Source: Polyangiaceae bacterium (GTDB lineage: Bacteria > Myxococcota_A > Polyangia > Polyangiales > Polyangiaceae). From it: 64,000 nt of DNA. Within the stretch, counting starts at the first letter, position 1, and each line of letters begins with the position of its first letter. Shown here one piece after another: positions 1 to 8,879 of this stretch. Below the pieces are notes generated by a model. It was not told the DNA's origin, made no database searches, and saw nothing but the letters and a program-made list of their open reading frames with translations. The position numbers were made by a program, and so were the translations under genes. The stretch spans positions 33,508 to 97,507 of the forward strand of contig JAICQO010000015.1 of NCBI GenBank assembly GCA_025937835.1, in the 5' to 3' direction.

Positions 1-769
1 CGCCGGCACCAGCGGCGTTCGAGGCTTTGCCCGGGGCGCCGCCGCGTCCTCCGACACCACCCTGACCGCCCGTGGCCACGGCGTACTCGCCTTCGGGAGC
101 GGTCACGGGCGCGCGGTTGCGCTCCGCTTCCTCCGCTTCGCGGCGCTCGCGCTCGTTCTGCTGCCGCATCAAGATCTCGTCGCGATCCCAGCGATCGACG
201 TGTCCGTCGAAATCGAGATCGACGCCGAGGCGCTGGAGCTGGCCCTCCGAGTAAATCTCCCAGACGTCGGGCTTGCCGTCGAAGTTGGTGTCGCGCTGGG
301 CGCGGCTCAGCTTGCCGGCGACGTACAGGCGCGTCTCGTCGGGCGTCCCGCGGCGGGCGTTGTCGATCTGGATCTTGGACATGCGGCCGCGCGAGAACGT
401 GATCCAGGTGTCGATGCTGCCGTCGTAGTCCGAATCGGCGAGCTCGTTCAGCGCTTCACCGCGATCGTTGTACGTGCGCACGACGTCCTTCACGCCGTCG
501 AGGTTCGTGTCCGCCTCACGGCACAAGAGGACGCGCTTCCGATTCTCCCCCTCCCCGACGATGCCGTAAACGCGGCGCACGCTCGGGAACTGCGCGCTCG
601 GACCCTTGGTCTCGGACACTTCGCGATCGGGGCGGCTGATGTACGCGCAGCGAGATGCGTCGTCGTCCGGCAGGCCCTGGACCTCGCCGAGCGCACTGAC
701 AGGCTCCTTTTTCGAGCCGCCGCAGCCGAGGAGCAGCAAGCACGTCGCGAGCGCAGTGCGGAAGTTCAA
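1..769 (-). CDS. Calcium-loop repeat lipoprotein, partial (C-terminus outside window)
   Basis: The frame is open to the window edge, so the C-terminus is missing (about 256 residues visible). I start it at a TTG (769-767) that overlaps the TGA of the upstream gene as TTGA. It begins MNFRTALATCLLLLGCGGSK, a clear lipoprotein signal with lipobox LLGC. The middle carries acidic loops of the DxDxDG type (DTNLDGVKD, DSDYDGSID, DTNFDGKPD, DLDFDGHVD), each followed by a short strand with W or V. These resemble EF-hand/thrombospondin type 3 calcium loops. A charged helix (about residues 200-220) leads to a Gly-rich tail. It is probably an exported, lipid-anchored calcium-binding protein. It appears to be a paralogue of its neighbour, in one operon. 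Function unknown. Confidence 0.72.
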   Translation of the reverse strand, partial: MNFRTALATCLLLLGCGGSKKEPVSALGEVQGLPDDDASRCAYISRPDREVSETKGPSAQFPSVRRVYGIVGEGENRKRVLLCREADTNLDGVKDVVRTYNDRGEALNELADSDYDGSIDTWITFSRGRMSKIQIDNARRGTPDETRLYVAGKLSRAQRDTNFDGKPDVWEIYSEGQLQRLGVDLDFDGHVDRWDRDEILMRQQNERERREAEEAERNRAPVTAPEGEYAVATGGQGGVGGRGGAPGKASNAAGAG

Positions 770-1563
770 GGCGTTTTGCCTTTCACCGGGGGTGTCGCGG
801 CCGGCGAGGCCGAGGGGGCCGCCGGCGGCGCAGGAGCGGCAGGTGCCGCTGGAGCTGCCGCCGATGCGCTCGGCGCAGCGCTGGCGGAGCCCGTGCTCGA
901 GCCCGCCTTGCTCTGTTCGAACGTGGGCCCGACGCGCTGCCCATCGGTGCGCTCGGGCGGCACGTAGCCGGTCTCGCGACAGTAATCGACGCTGATCTCG
1001 GGATCGGGCCGGCCGTCGCGGTTGGCGTCGGCGTGGATCATCGGGCAACCGGGCTGCCGGTACTCCCACCATTGATCGACCAAGCGATCGCCGTCGGAGT
1101 CGCGCTCGGTGCGCGCCAGCCGCCCCTTCGCGTAGTACTCCCACGTGTCGAGGCGGTTGGTCATCAGCGTGGCGAGCCGCTTCTCGACCAGCTCGCCGTT
1201 CTTGAACAACGCGATCTCGTCGATCCGTCCGTCGCGATCGTAATCGCGCTCGCGGCGCCGCATGTGCAGCCCGTTGTCTTCCAGGTAGATCCAGCTGTCG
1301 GCGATGCCGTCGAAGTTCAGATCGAGCGCGCGGCACAGCTCGCGGTTGCCGATGCGCACGATCGTGACGTCGGCCTTGCCGTCGCCGTTGGCGTCGAGGC
1401 GTTCGCTGCTGTCGGACTCGACGTCGCAGTCCTCGTGAACGATCTCCGTTTCGCGTTCGACCACGACGTCGTCGGCCGAACGTGAACCCGCCTGACTACA
1501 GCCATGCTGGAAGGTTACGACCGCCAAACCCAAGAACAGAAGCTTCGTACTCGGGCTCTTCAT
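766..1563 (-). CDS. Calcium-loop repeat lipoprotein or secreted protein
   Basis: 265 residues from ATG 1563. An in-frame start at 1674 would add 37 residues before the signal peptide, so I reject it. MKSPSTKLLFLGLAVVTFQHGC looks like an export signal ending at a Cys, but HGC is a poor lipobox, so lipidation is uncertain. Five acidic loops follow at about 30-residue spacing (DANGDGKAD, DLNFDGIAD, DYDRDGRID, DSDGDRLVD, DANRDGRPD), the pattern of calcium-binding type 3/dockerin-like repeats. The last 55 residues are Ala/Pro/Ser-rich with no predicted structure. First gene of a two-gene operon with the partial lipoprotein. Role unknown; a surface scaffold or adhesin-like part is only a guess. Confidence 0.75.
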   Translation of the reverse strand: MKSPSTKLLFLGLAVVTFQHGCSQAGSRSADDVVVERETEIVHEDCDVESDSSERLDANGDGKADVTIVRIGNRELCRALDLNFDGIADSWIYLEDNGLHMRRRERDYDRDGRIDEIALFKNGELVEKRLATLMTNRLDTWEYYAKGRLARTERDSDGDRLVDQWWEYRQPGCPMIHADANRDGRPDPEISVDYCRETGYVPPERTDGQRVGPTFEQSKAGSSTGSASAAPSASAAAPAAPAAPAPPAAPSASPAATPPVKGKTP

Positions 1564-1734
1564 TGCCCCAACGCCGTTCTTACTCCGACGGAGCACCGAA
1601 CACCACCAACGAGACCAGGCGCGCCCCCGATTGCCGAGTGGCGCGGCCGAAGGACCGACCAGCCGACCGCTCACGCGTCACGAATGCCTAACGCGGCCTC
1701 GCGAGCGCCTGAGCGATCCGACGCAAACAATCCG

Positions 1735-1750
1735 TAATTTATCGAAATTA
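1735..1750. promoter_or_regulatory. AT-rich perfect palindrome, possible operator
   Basis: TAATTT-ATCG-AAATTA is a perfect 6+6 inverted repeat in one of the few AT-rich stretches of the window. It lies between divergent genes and 36 bases upstream of the candidate -35 of the ribbon-helix-helix gene. It could be an autoregulatory operator or an UP-like element. No direct evidence of binding. Confidence 0.35.
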
Positions 1751-1785
1751 TTGGAGTTTTATAACCAGATACGGGGGTTTGCCGG

Positions 1786-1814
1786 TTGACAGTACACGTA
1801 TGGGAATCTAGTGT
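1786..1814 (+). promoter_or_regulatory. Sigma-70-type promoter candidate
   Basis: A perfect -35 hexamer TTGACA (1786-1791) is followed after 17 bases by TAGTGT (1809-1814), a weak -10 with three consensus bases. It sits 23 bases upstream of the ATG of the small ribbon-helix-helix gene and is preceded by AT-rich DNA. The perfect -35 and spacing make it credible; the -10 is the weak point. Confidence 0.45.
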
Positions 1815-1836
1815 CACGGCTGGTACAGGCGGCCCG

Positions 1837-2034
1837 ATGTCGCGGAAAAAGATCTCCACCACCGTCTACATCACACCGGAGCAGAACGAGCGGCTGCACC
1901 TGTTGCACGGCCGCACCAAGGTTCCGGTGGCCGTGTACATCCGCGAAGGCATCGACCTGGTGCTGAAGCGCTACGAGCACGAGCTCCCCGGGCAGATGAG
2001 CCTCGACGCGCTGCCCAAGGCCGCGAAGAAGTAA
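1837..2034 (+). CDS. Ribbon-helix-helix (CopG/Arc-type) DNA-binding protein
   Basis: 65 residues from ATG 1837; an upstream in-frame ATG at 1786 would sit inside the promoter. The sequence shows a short strand KKISTTVYIT, a helix PEQNERLHLLHGRT, a turn with VPVAVYIREGI and a second helix, which is the ribbon-helix-helix fold of CopG, Arc and antitoxins. Such proteins dimerise and bind short palindromes through the N-terminal strand. The C-terminus ends in a basic AAKK tail. There is no toxin gene next to it, since lepA starts 93 bases downstream. A stand-alone regulator is therefore more likely than an antitoxin. Probably autoregulated through the AT-rich palindrome upstream (inference). Confidence 0.8.
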   Translation: MSRKKISTTVYITPEQNERLHLLHGRTKVPVAVYIREGIDLVLKRYEHELPGQMSLDALPKAAKK

Positions 2035-2127
2035 CCCGCGCCCCCGGCGGGCAGCCGCGGCCTCTGCCGTCGTCCGAGCGCGTCATGCTACACCCCGCGC
2101 CCGCCTGTCGCGCGGGCCGTGCCTTCG

Positions 2128-3933
2128 ATGCCGACCGACACCCAACTGATCCGCAACTTCTCGATCATCGCTCACGTCGATCACGGCAAGAGCACGCTCG
2201 CAGACCGCATCCTCGACAAGACCGGGGCCATCACCGACCGCGAGCGCGTCAATCAATTCCTCGACAAGCTCGAGCTCGAGCGCGAGCGCGGCATCACGAT
2301 CAAGGCGCAGTCGGTGCGGCTCAAGTACCGCGCCAAGAACGGCACGACCTACCAGCTGCAGCTGATCGACACGCCCGGACACGTCGATTTCAACTACGAG
2401 GTCTCGAGCAGCCTGCGGGCTTGTGAAGGCGCGCTGCTGGTCGTGGATGCCACCCAGGGCGTGCAGGCCCAGACCGTCGCCAACGCCTATTTGGCCATCG
2501 AAAGCGACCTGACGGTCATCCCCGTCCTGAACAAGGTCGATCTGCCGTCCGCCGACGTCGACCGCGCGGCGGAGCAGATCGAGGAGGTGATCGGCATCGA
2601 CTGCAGCGGGGCCGTGTTCGCGAGCGGCAAGACCGGCGTCGGCGTCGAAGACGTGCTCGAGGCGGTGGTCACGCACATCCCCCCGCCGAAGGGCGACGCC
2701 AGCGCGCCGCTGCGCGCGCTGTTGTTCGACAGCTGGTACGACAGCTACCGCGGCGCGGTCGTGATGGTGCGGATCATGGACGGCACGCTCAAGAAGGGCG
2801 ATCGCGTGAAGTTCATGGCCACCGGCCGCGCCTACGAAGTGACCGAGATGGGTTGCTTCAGCCCGCATCCGGCGGGGCTCTCCGAGCTCGGCCCCGGCGA
2901 GGTCGGCTTCATCGCTGCCAACATCAAGAGCACCGAAGACACCAAGATCGGCGACACGATCACGCACTTCCACGGCGGGGCTACCGAACCGCTGCCGGGC
3001 TTCCGCGAGATCAAGCCGATGGTGTTCGCGGGCTTCTACCCGACGGACGCCGCCGAGTACGAGAACCTGCGTGATGCGCTGAGCAAGCTGCACCTGAACG
3101 ACTCGTCGTTCCAGTTCGAGCCGGACACCTCGGACGCGCTCGGTTTCGGCTTCCGCTGCGGCTTTTTGGGCCTGCTCCACATGGAAATCATCCAGGAGCG
3201 GCTCGAGCGCGAGTACGACCTCGACCTGATCACGACGGCGCCGAGCGTCGTCTATCGAGCCACGACCAAGACCGGCGAGCTCGTACGCGTCGACAACCCG
3301 TCGAAGATGCCGAGCCCCGGCGACATCGAGACCATCGAGGAGCCGGTGCTGAAGCTCACCGTGCACGTGCCTTCCGAGCACGTCGGCGCAGTGGTGGCGC
3401 TGTGCGAAGAACGCCGCGGCACGCAGCTCGGCATCCACTACGCGACCAAGGACCACGTCGTCGTCACCTACGAGATCCCGCTCGCCGAGGTGATCCTCGA
3501 CTTTCACGACAAGCTGAAGAGCGTGTCGCGCGGCTACGCGAGCATGGACTACGAGATCACCGGCTACCGCGCCGACGATCTGGTCAAGCTCGACATGATG
3601 CTGAACGGCGAGCCGCTCGACGCCCTGAGCGTGATCGTCCACCGCAGCGCCGCCTACACCCGCGGCCGCGCCCTCGCTGCCAAGCTGAAGGAGCTCGTGC
3701 CGCGCCAGCAGTACGAGATCGCGATTCAGGCCGCGCTCGGAGCCAAGGTGATCAGCCGCGAGACGGTGCGCGCGCTGCGCAAGGACGTGACCGCCAAATG
3801 CTACGGCGGCGATATTTCCCGTAAACGCAAGCTGCTCGAGAAGCAGAAAGAGGGAAAGCGACGGATGAAGTCGGTGGGCAACGTAGAATTACCGCAGGAC
3901 GCCTTTTTGGCCGTCTTGAAGCTCGAGAGCTAA
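2128..3933 (+). CDS. lepA: Elongation factor 4 (LepA), ribosome back-translocase GTPase
   Basis: 601 residues from ATG 2128, close to the usual 600; a GTG nine bases upstream is in frame but unneeded, because family members begin just before [16 protein letters not shown]. It has the translation-GTPase motifs: G1 AHVDHGKST (about 15-23), G2 RGIT, G3 DTPGHVDF and G4 NKVDLP. These are followed by EF-G-like domains II, III and V and the LepA-specific C-terminal domain ending [19 protein letters not shown]4 binds the ribosome and acts on stalled or mistranslocated complexes and in 30S biogenesis. It stands 93 bases downstream of the ribbon-helix-helix gene and 4 bases before the M16 protease, so it may share a transcript with both. 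Confidence 0.97.
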   Translation: MPTDTQLIRNFSIIAHVDHGKSTLADRILDKTGAITDRERVNQFLDKLELERERGITIKAQSVRLKYRAKNGTTYQLQLIDTPGHVDFNYEVSSSLRACEGALLVVDATQGVQAQTVANAYLAIESDLTVIPVLNKVDLPSADVDRAAEQIEEVIGIDCSGAVFASGKTGVGVEDVLEAVVTHIPPPKGDASAPLRALLFDSWYDSYRGAVVMVRIMDGTLKKGDRVKFMATGRAYEVTEMGCFSPHPAGLSELGPGEVGFIAANIKSTEDTKIGDTITHFHGGATEPLPGFREIKPMVFAGFYPTDAAEYENLRDALSKLHLNDSSFQFEPDTSDALGFGFRCGFLGLLHMEIIQERLEREYDLDLITTAPSVVYRATTKTGELVRVDNPSKMPSPGDIETIEEPVLKLTVHVPSEHVGAVVALCEERRGTQLGIHYATKDHVVVTYEIPLAEVILDFHDKLKSVSRGYASMDYEITGYRADDLVKLDMMLNGEPLDALSVIVHRSAAYTRGRALAAKLKELVPRQQYEIAIQAALGAKVISRETVRALRKDVTAKCYGGDISRKRKLLEKQKEGKRRMKSVGNVELPQDAFLAVLKLES

Positions 3934-3937
3934 CCCA

Positions 3938-5296
3938 GTGCCTACCCCTCCCTGGCTCAGCAAGCTGAATGAAAAGGCCAAGCCGTACGGCAAGCTCACG
4001 GCGCTCGAGCCGGTAGCGTTCGGCCCCAACCTGCGCGTCGAGCGCTACCGGCTGGAAAATGGCCTCGAGATCTTGTTCTGCCCCGACCGCTCCGCGCCGG
4101 TGATCGCGTACCACACCTGGTTTCGCGTCGGCTCGCGCCACGAGCGCGAAGGCAAGACGGGGCTCGCGCACCTGTTCGAGCACCTGATGTTCAACGAGCT
4201 CGAGGGCCGCAAGGCCGGCGAGTTCGATCGACTGCTCGAGGAGGCGGGCGCCGAGAGCAACGCCTCCACCTGGCTCGACTGGACCCAGTACAACATCTCG
4301 ATCCCGAAGGACCGGCTGAGCCTGGTGGTCGGGCTCGAAGCCGAGCGGATGCAGAAGCTCGTGCTGCGCGAGCCGCAGGTGGTCAGCGAAAAAGAGGTGG
4401 TGGCGAACGAGCGCCGCTACCGCGTCGACGACGACATCGAGGGCTCGGTGAGCGAGCTGCTCTGGTCCACCGCCTTCACGCGCCACGCCTACAAGGCGCC
4501 GACGATCGGCTGGATGCCCGATATCCAGGGCTTCACGACCGAGGACTGCGCGGAGTTTTACAAGACCTTCTACGCGCCGAACAACGCCGTGCTCGTCGTG
4601 GTCGGCGACGTCGGCTCGTCGCGCCTGCTCGAGCTCATCAGCCGCGCCTACGGCGACATCCCGCCGAGCCAGCTGCCGCTGGAAGACGTGCACCCCGAGC
4701 CCGCGCAGCTCGAGCAGCGCGTGAAAGAGGTGGAGAAGCCGACGCCGACCGAGAAGGTGACGATCGGCTTTCATAGCCCCGCGTTCGGCGACTGGGACCA
4801 CCCGATCTTGTCGCTCTTGATCGAGGTGTTGTTCGGCGGCCGCGCGAGCCGGCTGCACAAGCGGCTGGTGCGCGATCTCGAAATCGCCAGCGAGGTGCGC
4901 TCGTTCGTGGGTCCGTTCAAGGATCCGGGCCTGGTCGAGCTGTTCCTGTCCGCGCGAGAGGGCCACAAGGCCGAGGAGCTGGTGAAGGTGCTGGACGAGG
5001 AGCTCGAGCGCGTGAAAGAAGAGCCGATCGAGCCCGAAGAGATCGAGCGCGCGCGGGCACGCTTCGAGCTCGGCTTGCTCGCGGGCCTCGAAACCATGGA
5101 CGGCAAGGCCTCCACGCTCGGCTTTCACGAGACCTTGCTGGGCAGGCCGGGCGCGGCGTTCGACCGGCTGGACGCGATCCGGCTCGCCGACGCGAGCGAG
5201 CTGCGCCGCGTCGCCCGCCGCTACTTCGGCCTGAACACTCGCTCGATCGTGTACGTGCGCTCGCAAGCGCCGGCCGCGTCGGGGGAGGCGTCGTGA
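3938..5296 (+). CDS. M16-family zinc metallopeptidase, catalytic subunit
   Basis: 452 residues from GTG 3938, four bases after lepA. The inverted zinc motif HLFEH (residues 78-82) with the third ligand E158 in VVANERR matches the HxxEH-(x)75-E signature of pitrilysin/mitochondrial processing peptidase beta-type proteins. There is no signal peptide, so it is probably cytoplasmic. The C-terminal half is the second M16 domain (substrate-closing half). It overlaps the next gene by four bases (GTGA). That gene encodes the partner without a zinc site, as in other bacterial M16 heterodimers. Substrate unknown; peptide degradation or maturation is the general role of the family. Confidence 0.92.
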   Translation: MPTPPWLSKLNEKAKPYGKLTALEPVAFGPNLRVERYRLENGLEILFCPDRSAPVIAYHTWFRVGSRHEREGKTGLAHLFEHLMFNELEGRKAGEFDRLLEEAGAESNASTWLDWTQYNISIPKDRLSLVVGLEAERMQKLVLREPQVVSEKEVVANERRYRVDDDIEGSVSELLWSTAFTRHAYKAPTIGWMPDIQGFTTEDCAEFYKTFYAPNNAVLVVVGDVGSSRLLELISRAYGDIPPSQLPLEDVHPEPAQLEQRVKEVEKPTPTEKVTIGFHSPAFGDWDHPILSLLIEVLFGGRASRLHKRLVRDLEIASEVRSFVGPFKDPGLVELFLSAREGHKAEELVKVLDEELERVKEEPIEPEEIERARARFELGLLAGLETMDGKASTLGFHETLLGRPGAAFDRLDAIRLADASELRRVARRYFGLNTRSIVYVRSQAPAASGEAS

Positions 5297-6603
5297 GCGC
5301 CGCCACCAAAGCCTCCGCAGGGCGGGCCGACGTGCTGCTCGAGGTCAGCCACGATCTGCCGCTGGTGTCGCTCACGGTCGCGACCCGCAACGGCGGCATG
5401 TTCGATCCCCCGGGCAAGGAGGGCCTGACTCGCTTGTGTGCGCGCCTGATGCGCCGCACCGGTGGCGGCCGCGATCCGCAAGAGCTCGACACGCGCGTGG
5501 ACTCGATCGGCGCCTCGGTCGGGGCGGACGTGGCGCAGAGCGTGACCTTGTTCCAGGGCACGGTGATCCGGCGCTCGCTCGACGCATTCGTCGAGATCGC
5601 GTGCGACATCATCGGCCGGCCCGGGCTCGCCGAGGTCGAGTTCGAGAGGCTGCGCCGCGAGGTGTTGGCCGAGCTCGTCGAGTCGCTGGACGACGATCGC
5701 GGCCTCGCGCGCCGCTGGTTCCGCCGCAAGATGTTCGAAGGCCACCCCTACGGGCGCGCCCTGAGCGGCACGGCGACCTCGCTCTCGGCGATAAGCCTCG
5801 ACGACGTGCGCGAGCGCGCCCGCGCCCTCGCCTCGAGCGAGCCGCTGTTCGCCTTCAGCGGGGACATCGAGCGCGCGGAAGCCGAGGCGCTGAGCGATCG
5901 CGTGCTCGGGGTCTTTTCCGACTCGAAGCCGCTCTCCGATCCGACGCCCGAGCCAACCATGGCTCCAGGGCGCAGGCTCGTGATCGTCGACAAGCCCGAG
6001 CGCACGCAGACCCAGATTTTGATCGGCGGCCTCGGTACCCACGCCCACGATCCGGATCACACGGCGCTCCTGGTCGGCAACACGATCTTCGGCGGCACCT
6101 TCACGGCGCGCCTCACCGACGAGGTGCGCTCCAAGCGGGGCTGGTCCTACGGTGCGTACTCGAGCCTGCCCTTCGATCGACGCCGCCAGGCTTTCAGCAT
6201 GTGGACGTTCCCTAAGGCGGACGACGCCGCGGCCTGCATCGAGCTCGAGCTCGGCATGCTCCAGGCGCTACGCGAGAAGGGCGTCACCAAGAAAGAGCTC
6301 ACGGCGGCCAAGCGCTACCTCACGCGCTCCCACGCCTTCGCAATCGACACCGCCTCGAAGCGCGTCGGCCTCGAGCTCGAAGGGCGCCTCTACGACCTGC
6401 CCCCCGGCTACCACGCGGAGTACACGAAGCGGGTCGCCGCGGTGACCCTCGACGAGGTCAACCAGGCCCTTCAGGCGCGACTGCCGGAGAAAGAACTGCT
6501 GATCGTCGTGGTCGGCACGGCCTCGGAGATCCGCTCGGCGATCGAAGCCAAGATCCCCGACCTGGGCTCGACCGAGGTCGTGCCGCACGACGCCGAGGCG
6601 TGA
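5293..6603 (+). CDS. M16-family peptidase-like protein, non-catalytic partner
   Basis: 436 residues from GTG 5293. The position of HxxEH reads LTRLCARLM, so there is no zinc site. The substrate-binding R/Y pair of the inactive subunits is present in RSKRGWSYGAYS. This is the arrangement of MPP-alpha and of bacterial M16B partner proteins: the two chains form a clam-shell in which one supplies zinc chemistry and the other binds the peptide. Translationally coupled to the catalytic gene (four-base overlap). It ends 10 bases before the convergent globin gene. Confidence 0.9.
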   Translation: MSAATKASAGRADVLLEVSHDLPLVSLTVATRNGGMFDPPGKEGLTRLCARLMRRTGGGRDPQELDTRVDSIGASVGADVAQSVTLFQGTVIRRSLDAFVEIACDIIGRPGLAEVEFERLRREVLAELVESLDDDRGLARRWFRRKMFEGHPYGRALSGTATSLSAISLDDVRERARALASSEPLFAFSGDIERAEAEALSDRVLGVFSDSKPLSDPTPEPTMAPGRRLVIVDKPERTQTQILIGGLGTHAHDPDHTALLVGNTIFGGTFTARLTDEVRSKRGWSYGAYSSLPFDRRRQAFSMWTFPKADDAAACIELELGMLQALREKGVTKKELTAAKRYLTRSHAFAIDTASKRVGLELEGRLYDLPPGYHAEYTKRVAAVTLDEVNQALQARLPEKELLIVVVGTASEIRSAIEAKIPDLGSTEVVPHDAEA

Positions 6604-6613
6604 CGCGGGCGAA

Positions 6614-7024
6614 TCAGCCCGAGGCGGCCGCAGCCTTCATGGTCGTGGCGAGCAGGCCGTAGGCTTCGGTCCAGGCGGCCTTGACCTCGGGCGTGAACGC
6701 GTCCCCGAGCCCTTGTTCCAGAGTCCAGAGCAAGGCCGTGCCGACCGTGTCGTAGTCCGCGTCCTTGACGCCGTAGTCGACGTGGCGCTTGCCGAGGGCT
6801 TGCACGGCCGGGACGATCGCGTCGAGCTTGGTGAGCCCGTTGACGACGACGGTGATCATGTCCGTGAGCTTTTCCCCCTGGGCCTTGATATCCGACTTGA
6901 ACATCGGGCGGAGCGCGGGGTCGAGCTCGAAGAGCTTGCCGTAGAAGAGAGCGGCGGCCTGGTCGCGGATCGGGATCACCATGCCCCACGTGGTCTGGAT
7001 GCGCTTCACGTCCTCCGGCGTCAT
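6614..7024 (-). CDS. Single-domain haemoglobin (flavohaemoglobin-type globin)
   Basis: 136 residues from ATG 7024. That start is chosen because AGGAGG lies eight bases upstream; a GTG at 7051 is in frame but has no such site. The globin fold is visible, with CD1 Phe F42 (PMF), proximal His H81 (LGKRHVDYGV) and helix H LLATTMKAA. There is no FAD/NAD reductase domain, so it resembles Vitreoscilla-type single-domain haemoglobins. These bind haem and O2 or NO and take part in oxygen supply or NO detoxification with a separate reductase. Single gene, with a repeated 12-mer in its upstream region that may be regulatory. Confidence 0.92.
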   Translation of the reverse strand: MTPEDVKRIQTTWGMVIPIRDQAAALFYGKLFELDPALRPMFKSDIKAQGEKLTDMITVVVNGLTKLDAIVPAVQALGKRHVDYGVKDADYDTVGTALLWTLEQGLGDAFTPEVKAAWTEAYGLLATTMKAAAASG

Positions 7025-7062
7025 CGCTTCAGCCTCCTCAGTGAAGCTCACACGATGTCACG

Positions 7063-7127
7063 TTTCGGGCATTTACGGTGAGGGTTTCGAAATCCGAAGC
7101 GCCGCCGCTGGCGCTTTTCGGGCATTT
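7063..7127. repeat. Pair of 12-bp direct repeats upstream of the globin gene
   Basis: TTTCGGGCATTT occurs at 7063-7074 and again at 7116-7127, start to start 53 bases (about five helical turns). On the globin strand the copies read AAATGCCCGAAA, 39 and 92 bases before the ATG. Same-face spacing suggests a regulator site, but it matches no NO- or oxygen-sensor site that I recognise. Confidence 0.4.
7097..7116 (-). terminator. Short hairpin after the phosphohexomutase operon
   Basis: AAGCGCC and GGCGCTT form a 7-bp stem with a 6-base loop, 39 bases past the stop of the phosphohexomutase. No U-tract follows on the minus strand (on the plus strand the stem is followed by TT), so termination is uncertain. 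Confidence 0.3.
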
Positions 7128-7154
7128 TCGCTGGGGTTTTTGGGGCTCCACGCC

Positions 7155-8879
7155 CTACACGGACGCAGCGAGGCAGCCGGCCATGGCCTCGAGCACGGCC
7201 GCCGCGCGGCGCTGGGCGCGAGCGAGCGCGGCGCTCGGCGCTTCGCCATCGGCACACGGCTCTCGCGCGTCCGCGTAGATCTTGAGCTTGGGCTCGGTGC
7301 CGCTCGGACGCACCAGGACGCGAATCGAGGGCTCGAGCTCTAGCTCGAGGAGCGCCGCGCTCCCGAGCCAGCGCGGGCGCGACTCCGCGTCGCGGCGGTA
7401 GTCAACCAGCCGCGCCAGCCGAAAACCGGCGAGCGCGGCGGGCGGCTCGGAGCCGAGGCGCTCGACCATCGCCGCTATCTCGCGTGCGCCGGCCTGCCCC
7501 GGTCGGACGAGCGAGCGCTGTTGGCTCGCCCAAGCCCCGTGCTCGCGATGAAGGCGGTCCAGCCGCTCGAGCAGCGTGGAGCCCTGGGCCTTCTCGAGGC
7601 GCGCGAGCTCGGCGAGCCACGTTGCTGCGGCGATGCCGTCCTTGTCGCGCACGAGCTGACCTATCGAATAACCGAGCGCCTCTTCGCAGCCGAACGCGAA
7701 GCGCACTCCGCCCTCGGCCTCGAGCGCGCGCGCGGCGAGCCAGATCCATTTGAAGCCCGTGAGTGTGCGCTCCGAGCGCGCGCCGTGCCCGCGCGCCACG
7801 GCGGCGAGCAGCGGCGTCGAGACCACGGTCGTGACCAGCAACGGCTGCGGCGCGGCAGGCGCGCGCGACAACACGAAATCGGCGAGCAACACGCCGAGCT
7901 CGTTGCCCGTCAGCTGTCGCGCCCCGCTCGGACCGGGAACCGCAGCAGCCAGGCGATCGGCGTCGGGATCGTTGGCGACGACGAGGTCGGCGCTCAGGCT
8001 TTGACCGAGCGCGACCACGCGATCCATCGTCCCCGGCTCTTCGGGGTTCGGCTTGGGCGTGGTCGGGAAGCGTCCGTCGGGGACGGCTTGCTCGGCCACG
8101 ACGTCGAGCGTGATCCCTCCGCGCCGGGCGAGCGCGCGCTCGACGAGCGACAGGCCCACTCCGTGGAGCGGGCTGTAGGCGATGCGGAGCGCAGGTTCCG
8201 GCGTCTTTCCCGGTAAACCCGCCTCGAGCTCCGCGAGGTAGCGCTCCTCGAGCTCGCGCCCGAGCCAGCTGAGCCCGGGCGGAGCCGGCGCGAGAGCCGC
8301 GCACGGAATGTCGCGAGCCCCGGGCAACGCGGCGCGGCGGCGCGCGACGTCGGAGTCGTCGGGGGACGAGAGCTGGAGCGCGTGGCCGTCGTAGGCCTTG
8401 AGCCCGTTGTCTTCGCGCGGGTTGTGGCTGGCGGTGATCACCACGGCACCTGCCGCGCCGAGCACGCGCGCCGAGTAAGCGACGAGCGGCGTGGGCACCG
8501 GCTTGTCGAACGAACGCACGGCGACGCCCGCTGCGAGAAACACGCCGGCCGCAGCCTCTGCGAGCGCTCGACTCGAAGTGCGCGCGTCGTAGCCCACCAC
8601 CACGCCGCGGCTGCCCGCGTCCGAGACCGCGAGCCAGTGCTCGGCGAGCGCGCGGGCGGCGCGCACCACGACGGCGCGGTTCATGCGCGCGGGCCCCGCG
8701 CCGACCGCGCCGCGCAGCCCCGCCGTGCCGAACTCGAGCTCGGGGCCGAGGCGCTCGGCGAGCTCCGTCGCGGCGCCTGTCGCGATCAAGCGCTCGATTT
8801 CGGCGCGCGTCTCGGGATCGGGGTCTTGGTCGCGCCAGGCGAGCGCGCGCGCCGTGAGCTCCGCGTCGAGCGCGATCAC
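7155..8879 (-). CDS. Phosphoglucomutase/phosphomannomutase (alpha-D-phosphohexomutase)
   Basis: 574 residues from GTG 8879, which overlaps the stop of the biotin carboxylase as GTGA; longer in-frame readings run through that gene and are false. Family motifs in order: phosphoserine loop TASHNPREDNGLK (S151), metal loop DPDADR, sugar-specificity loop GCEEALGY, and phosphate-binding loop RPSGTEPKLKIY near the C-terminus. The length matches the long PgcA-type enzymes (about 580) rather than the 450-residue AlgC type. It interconverts hexose 6- and 1-phosphates, feeding glycogen and cell-surface polysaccharide precursors. Last gene of the mazG-rlmN-carboxylase operon. Glucose versus mannose preference cannot be read from the sequence. 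Confidence 0.93.
   Translation of the reverse strand: MIALDAELTARALAWRDQDPDPETRAEIERLIATGAATELAERLGPELEFGTAGLRGAVGAGPARMNRAVVVRAARALAEHWLAVSDAGSRGVVVGYDARTSSRALAEAAAGVFLAAGVAVRSFDKPVPTPLVAYSARVLGAAGAVVITASHNPREDNGLKAYDGHALQLSSPDDSDVARRRAALPGARDIPCAALAPAPPGLSWLGRELEERYLAELEAGLPGKTPEPALRIAYSPLHGVGLSLVERALARRGGITLDVVAEQAVPDGRFPTTPKPNPEEPGTMDRVVALGQSLSADLVVANDPDADRLAAAVPGPSGARQLTGNELGVLLADFVLSRAPAAPQPLLVTTVVSTPLLAAVARGHGARSERTLTGFKWIWLAARALEAEGGVRFAFGCEEALGYSIGQLVRDKDGIAAATWLAELARLEKAQGSTLLERLDRLHREHGAWASQQRSLVRPGQAGAREIAAMVERLGSEPPAALAGFRLARLVDYRRDAESRPRWLGSAALLELELEPSIRVLVRPSGTEPKLKIYADAREPCADGEAPSAALARAQRRAAAVLEAMAGCLAASV

Noticed and set aside
1786..2034. Antitoxin of a toxin-antitoxin pair
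   Set aside because: The ribbon-helix-helix protein has no adjacent small toxin gene; lepA follows.
2083..3642. A 519-codon minus-strand frame opposite lepA
   Set aside because: Complement of lepA codons in a GC-rich genome; low-complexity composition, no recognisable family.
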